A stretch of 34,057 nucleotides of DNA, from positions 1 through 34,057 of the forward strand of contig CALVXK010000012.1 in NCBI GenBank assembly GCA_944369075.1, in the 5' to 3' direction. This DNA is from an uncultured Bacilli bacterium. Lineage in GTDB: Bacteria > Bacillota_I > Bacilli_A > RFN20 > CAG-826. The position numbers were made by a program, and so were the translations under genes. This document shows positions 32,972-34,057 of this stretch, piece after piece (positions within the stretch are counted from its first letter, which is position 1; every line of letters begins with the position of its first letter). The notes below the pieces were generated by a model. It was given only the letters and a program-made list of their open reading frames with translations, made no database searches and was not told the DNA's origin.

Positions 32972-33347
32972 ATTTTGATTCATAAATCATTAATAGATTT
33001 AAAAAATATAGTAAGATTAGTAATACAAAAAAACCAATAATTATTGATGAAAATGAAAAGAATACTACAAAAAGTATAGCCCCGATTAAATTTGAAATAA
33101 TCGATGAAAGTCTAATAAATTTATTAGGAACAAAGATATTTATAGAATTAAGAATTATTGTAATAATCAAAAAAATTATATCTATTTGGTAATATAACGG
33201 GGTATTAAATAAGTTAATAAATACCTCATCTTTGCTCATCAAAGGAGCAAACCTAACAAAAATTAAAGCTAGGGGAATTAAGATAGAAAAAAGTTTAACA
33301 ACTATACGATTAAATTTAACAGTTTTAAAATAATTTAGTATTTTCAT
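32970..33347 (-). CDS. Small integral membrane protein of unknown function
   Basis: A 125-residue hydrophobic protein with about four membrane segments: roughly residues 18-34, 48-70, 80-97 and 98-120. The N-terminus is basic (KILNYFKTVKFNRIVVK), suggesting an inside orientation. No conserved motif or family was recognised. TATAAT lies 9 nt before the ATG (33357-33362 on the minus strand) without a Shine-Dalgarno site. It is alone between the pgi terminator and the tRNA promoter. Confidence 0.65.
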   Translation of the reverse strand: MKILNYFKTVKFNRIVVKLFSILIPLALIFVRFAPLMSKDEVFINLFNTPLYYQIDIIFLIITIILNSINIFVPNKFIRLSSIISNLIGAILFVVFFSFSSIIIGFFVLLILLYFLNLLMIYESK

Positions 33348-33429
33348 AATGTAAAAATTATACTAATTTTCCGAAAAATATTGTAGAATTTATACAGACT
33401 TTTGAAGTATCAAAAAATTAAAAAACTCG

Positions 33430-33458
33430 TTGACTTTAAAAGCCATTATTGGTATATT
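33430..33458 (+). promoter_or_regulatory. Promoter of the five-gene tRNA cluster
   Basis: TTGACT (33430-33435), 17 nt, TATATT (33453-33458), 33 nt before the first tRNA. Confidence 0.8.
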
Positions 33459-33491
33459 ATTTAAGCACGCCTAAGAGTGTGAGTTAAGGAA

Positions 33492-33567
33492 GGATGTTTA
33501 GCTCAGCTGGGAGAGCATCGCCTTTACACGGCGGAGGTCAGAGGTTCGAGCCCTCTAACATCCACCA
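33492..33567 (+). tRNA. tRNA-Val (anticodon TAC)
   Basis: Acceptor GGATGTT/AACATCC, D arm TAGCTCAGCTGGGAGAGCA, anticodon loop TTTACAC with stem TCGCC/GGCGG, T loop GGTTCGAGCC, encoded CCA. Confidence 0.97.
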
Positions 33568-33584
33568 TTAAATACTTCATTTTT

Positions 33585-33668
33585 GGAGGGGTAGCGAAGA
33601 GGCTAAACGCGGTTGACTGTAAATCAATTCCTTCGGGTTCGGCAGTTCGAATCTGCCCCCCTCCACCA
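33585..33668 (+). tRNA. tRNA-Tyr (anticodon GTA)
   Basis: Acceptor GGAGGGG/CCCCTCC, anticodon loop CTGTAAA in stem GTTGA/TCAAT, long class II variable arm (ATTCCTTCGGGTTCG), T loop AGTTCGAATC, encoded CCA. Confidence 0.97.
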
Positions 33669-33681
33669 CCCAATTATATAT

Positions 33682-33757
33682 TGGGGTGTAGCCAAGAGGT
33701 AAGGCAACAGACTTTGACTCTGTCATTTCGCTGGTTCGAGTCCAGCCACCCCAGCCA
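33682..33757 (+). tRNA. tRNA-Gln (anticodon TTG)
   Basis: Acceptor TGGGGTG/CACCCCA, anticodon loop CTTTGAC in stem ACAGA/TCTGT, T loop GGTTCGAGTCC, encoded CCA. The weak U-A first pair is typical of tRNA-Gln. Confidence 0.97.
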
Positions 33758-33793
33758 ATAGTTACAACACTCAATTAGGCGGTAAACATATAT

Positions 33794-33869
33794 GATCCAC
33801 TAGCTCAGTTGGTAGAGCACTTGACTTTTAATCAAGGGGTCTGGAGTTCGAATCTCCAGTGGGTCACCA
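33794..33869 (+). tRNA. tRNA-Lys (anticodon TTT)
   Basis: Acceptor GATCCAC/GTGGGTC with one T-G pair, D arm TAGCTCAGTTGGTAGAGCA, anticodon loop CTTTTAA in stem TTGA/TCAA, T loop AGTTCGAATC, encoded CCA. Confidence 0.97.
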
Positions 33870-33876
33870 TTTTAGT

Positions 33877-33963
33877 GCCCAGGTGGCGGAATAGGTAGAC
33901 GCGCAGGACTTAAAATCCTGTGGTAGCGATACCGTACCGGTTCGATTCCGGTCCCGGGCACCA
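33877..33963 (+). tRNA. tRNA-Leu (anticodon TAA)
   Basis: Acceptor GCCCAGG/CCCGGGC with an A-C mismatch at the fifth pair, anticodon loop CTTAAAA in stem CAGGA/TCCTG, long variable arm, T loop GGTTCGATTCC, encoded CCA. It is the last tRNA of the cluster. Confidence 0.95.
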
Positions 33964-33967
33964 AAAA

Positions 33968-33990
33968 CCGAATATTATTCGGCTCTTTAA
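33968..33990 (+). terminator. Probable terminator of the tRNA cluster
   Basis: CCGAAT (33968-33973) pairs with ATTCGG (33977-33982), 3-nt loop, followed by CTCTTTAAA. The T-run is short. Confidence 0.6.
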
Positions 33991-34057
33991 ACTTTACAGG
34001 GGTTTCCGGGGGTTTAGGGCAAAATTAACAAAAATTCTTTAAATTTAAAGGGGGACG
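33991..34057. other. G-run-bearing tail after the tRNA cluster
   Basis: No gene is seen. Runs of 4, 5, 3 and 5 G occur at 33999-34002, 34008-34012, 34017-34019 and 34050-34054, standing out against the AT-rich surroundings. The first three are separated by TTTCC and TTTA. The window ends here. Confidence 0.5.

Noticed and set aside
33577-33774. Minus-strand frame with GWGGWTRTSEMTESKSVALP
   Set aside because: It is the antisense of the tRNA-Tyr and tRNA-Gln genes, not a protein gene.
1-34057. Mycoplasma-type code with TGA as Trp
   Set aside because: Conserved proteins read full length with TGG for Trp, and the S1-domain gene ends properly at TGA overlapping pgi.

Overview
The window looks like chromosomal DNA from a very AT-rich, low-GC Gram-positive bacterium of the Bacilli or Mollicutes/Erysipelotrichia-related type. 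The support is a class B RNase P RNA gene directly downstream of a GpsB-like gene, and the Bacilli gene order gpsB-rnpB, pgsA-cinA-recA, rny-ymdB-miaB and miaA, all read on the minus strand. Nearly every stop is TAA, with two TAG and one TGA. The conserved proteins read through with TGG for Trp, so the standard bacterial code fits. The exact taxon is inference; an uncultured host-associated lineage is plausible.

Left end (1-4.45 kb): two divergent lipoprotein genes share a perfect 77-bp inverted repeat that covers leader, ribosome binding site and first codons. One gene runs off the left edge. The other encodes an 1104-residue surface lipoprotein with a short collagen-like Gly-X-Y stretch. 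About 0.96 kb of hairpin-rich non-coding DNA lies between them.

Old core plus insertions (4.5-14.6 kb): miaA, miaB, ymdB and rny are interrupted by two accessory patches. The first (6.1-9.15 kb) has a DUF234-type ATPase gene broken by one in-frame TAA and an intact DUF4143-type ATPase gene framed by three copies of a 38-bp palindrome. The second (11.6-13.0 kb) has a small ribbon-helix-helix-like protein, a DUF4143-type ATPase gene with most of its middle deleted, and an orphan AbiEi-like antitoxin. These look like decaying defence or mobile-element remnants.

Metabolic insertion (15-22.5 kb), between rny and recA: an MntP-type manganese exporter, a CoA-disulfide reductase-rhodanese fusion, a PucR/CdaR-type regulator, and the divergent operon it may control. 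That operon holds a glycerol-dehydrogenase-family enzyme, a KdgT-family permease and an acetolactate decarboxylase. A GNAT acetyltransferase follows.

Core again (22.6-29.4 kb): recA, pncC/cinA-C, pgsA, rnpB, gpsB, an ADP-ribosylglycohydrolase, tRNA-Leu(GAG), an M3 oligoendopeptidase and a LemA-like protein, all but the tRNA on the minus strand. Right end (29.6-34 kb): HAD phosphatase-ispD and S1 protein-pgi operons, a small membrane protein, and a five-gene tRNA cluster (Val, Tyr, Gln, Lys, Leu).

A recurring regulatory theme is a perfect TATAAT box exactly 6 nt (four genes) or 9 nt (three genes) before the ATG, usually without a Shine-Dalgarno sequence. This predicts leaderless or nearly leaderless mRNAs for a subset of genes, next to many genes with ordinary AAGGAG/GGAGG sites.
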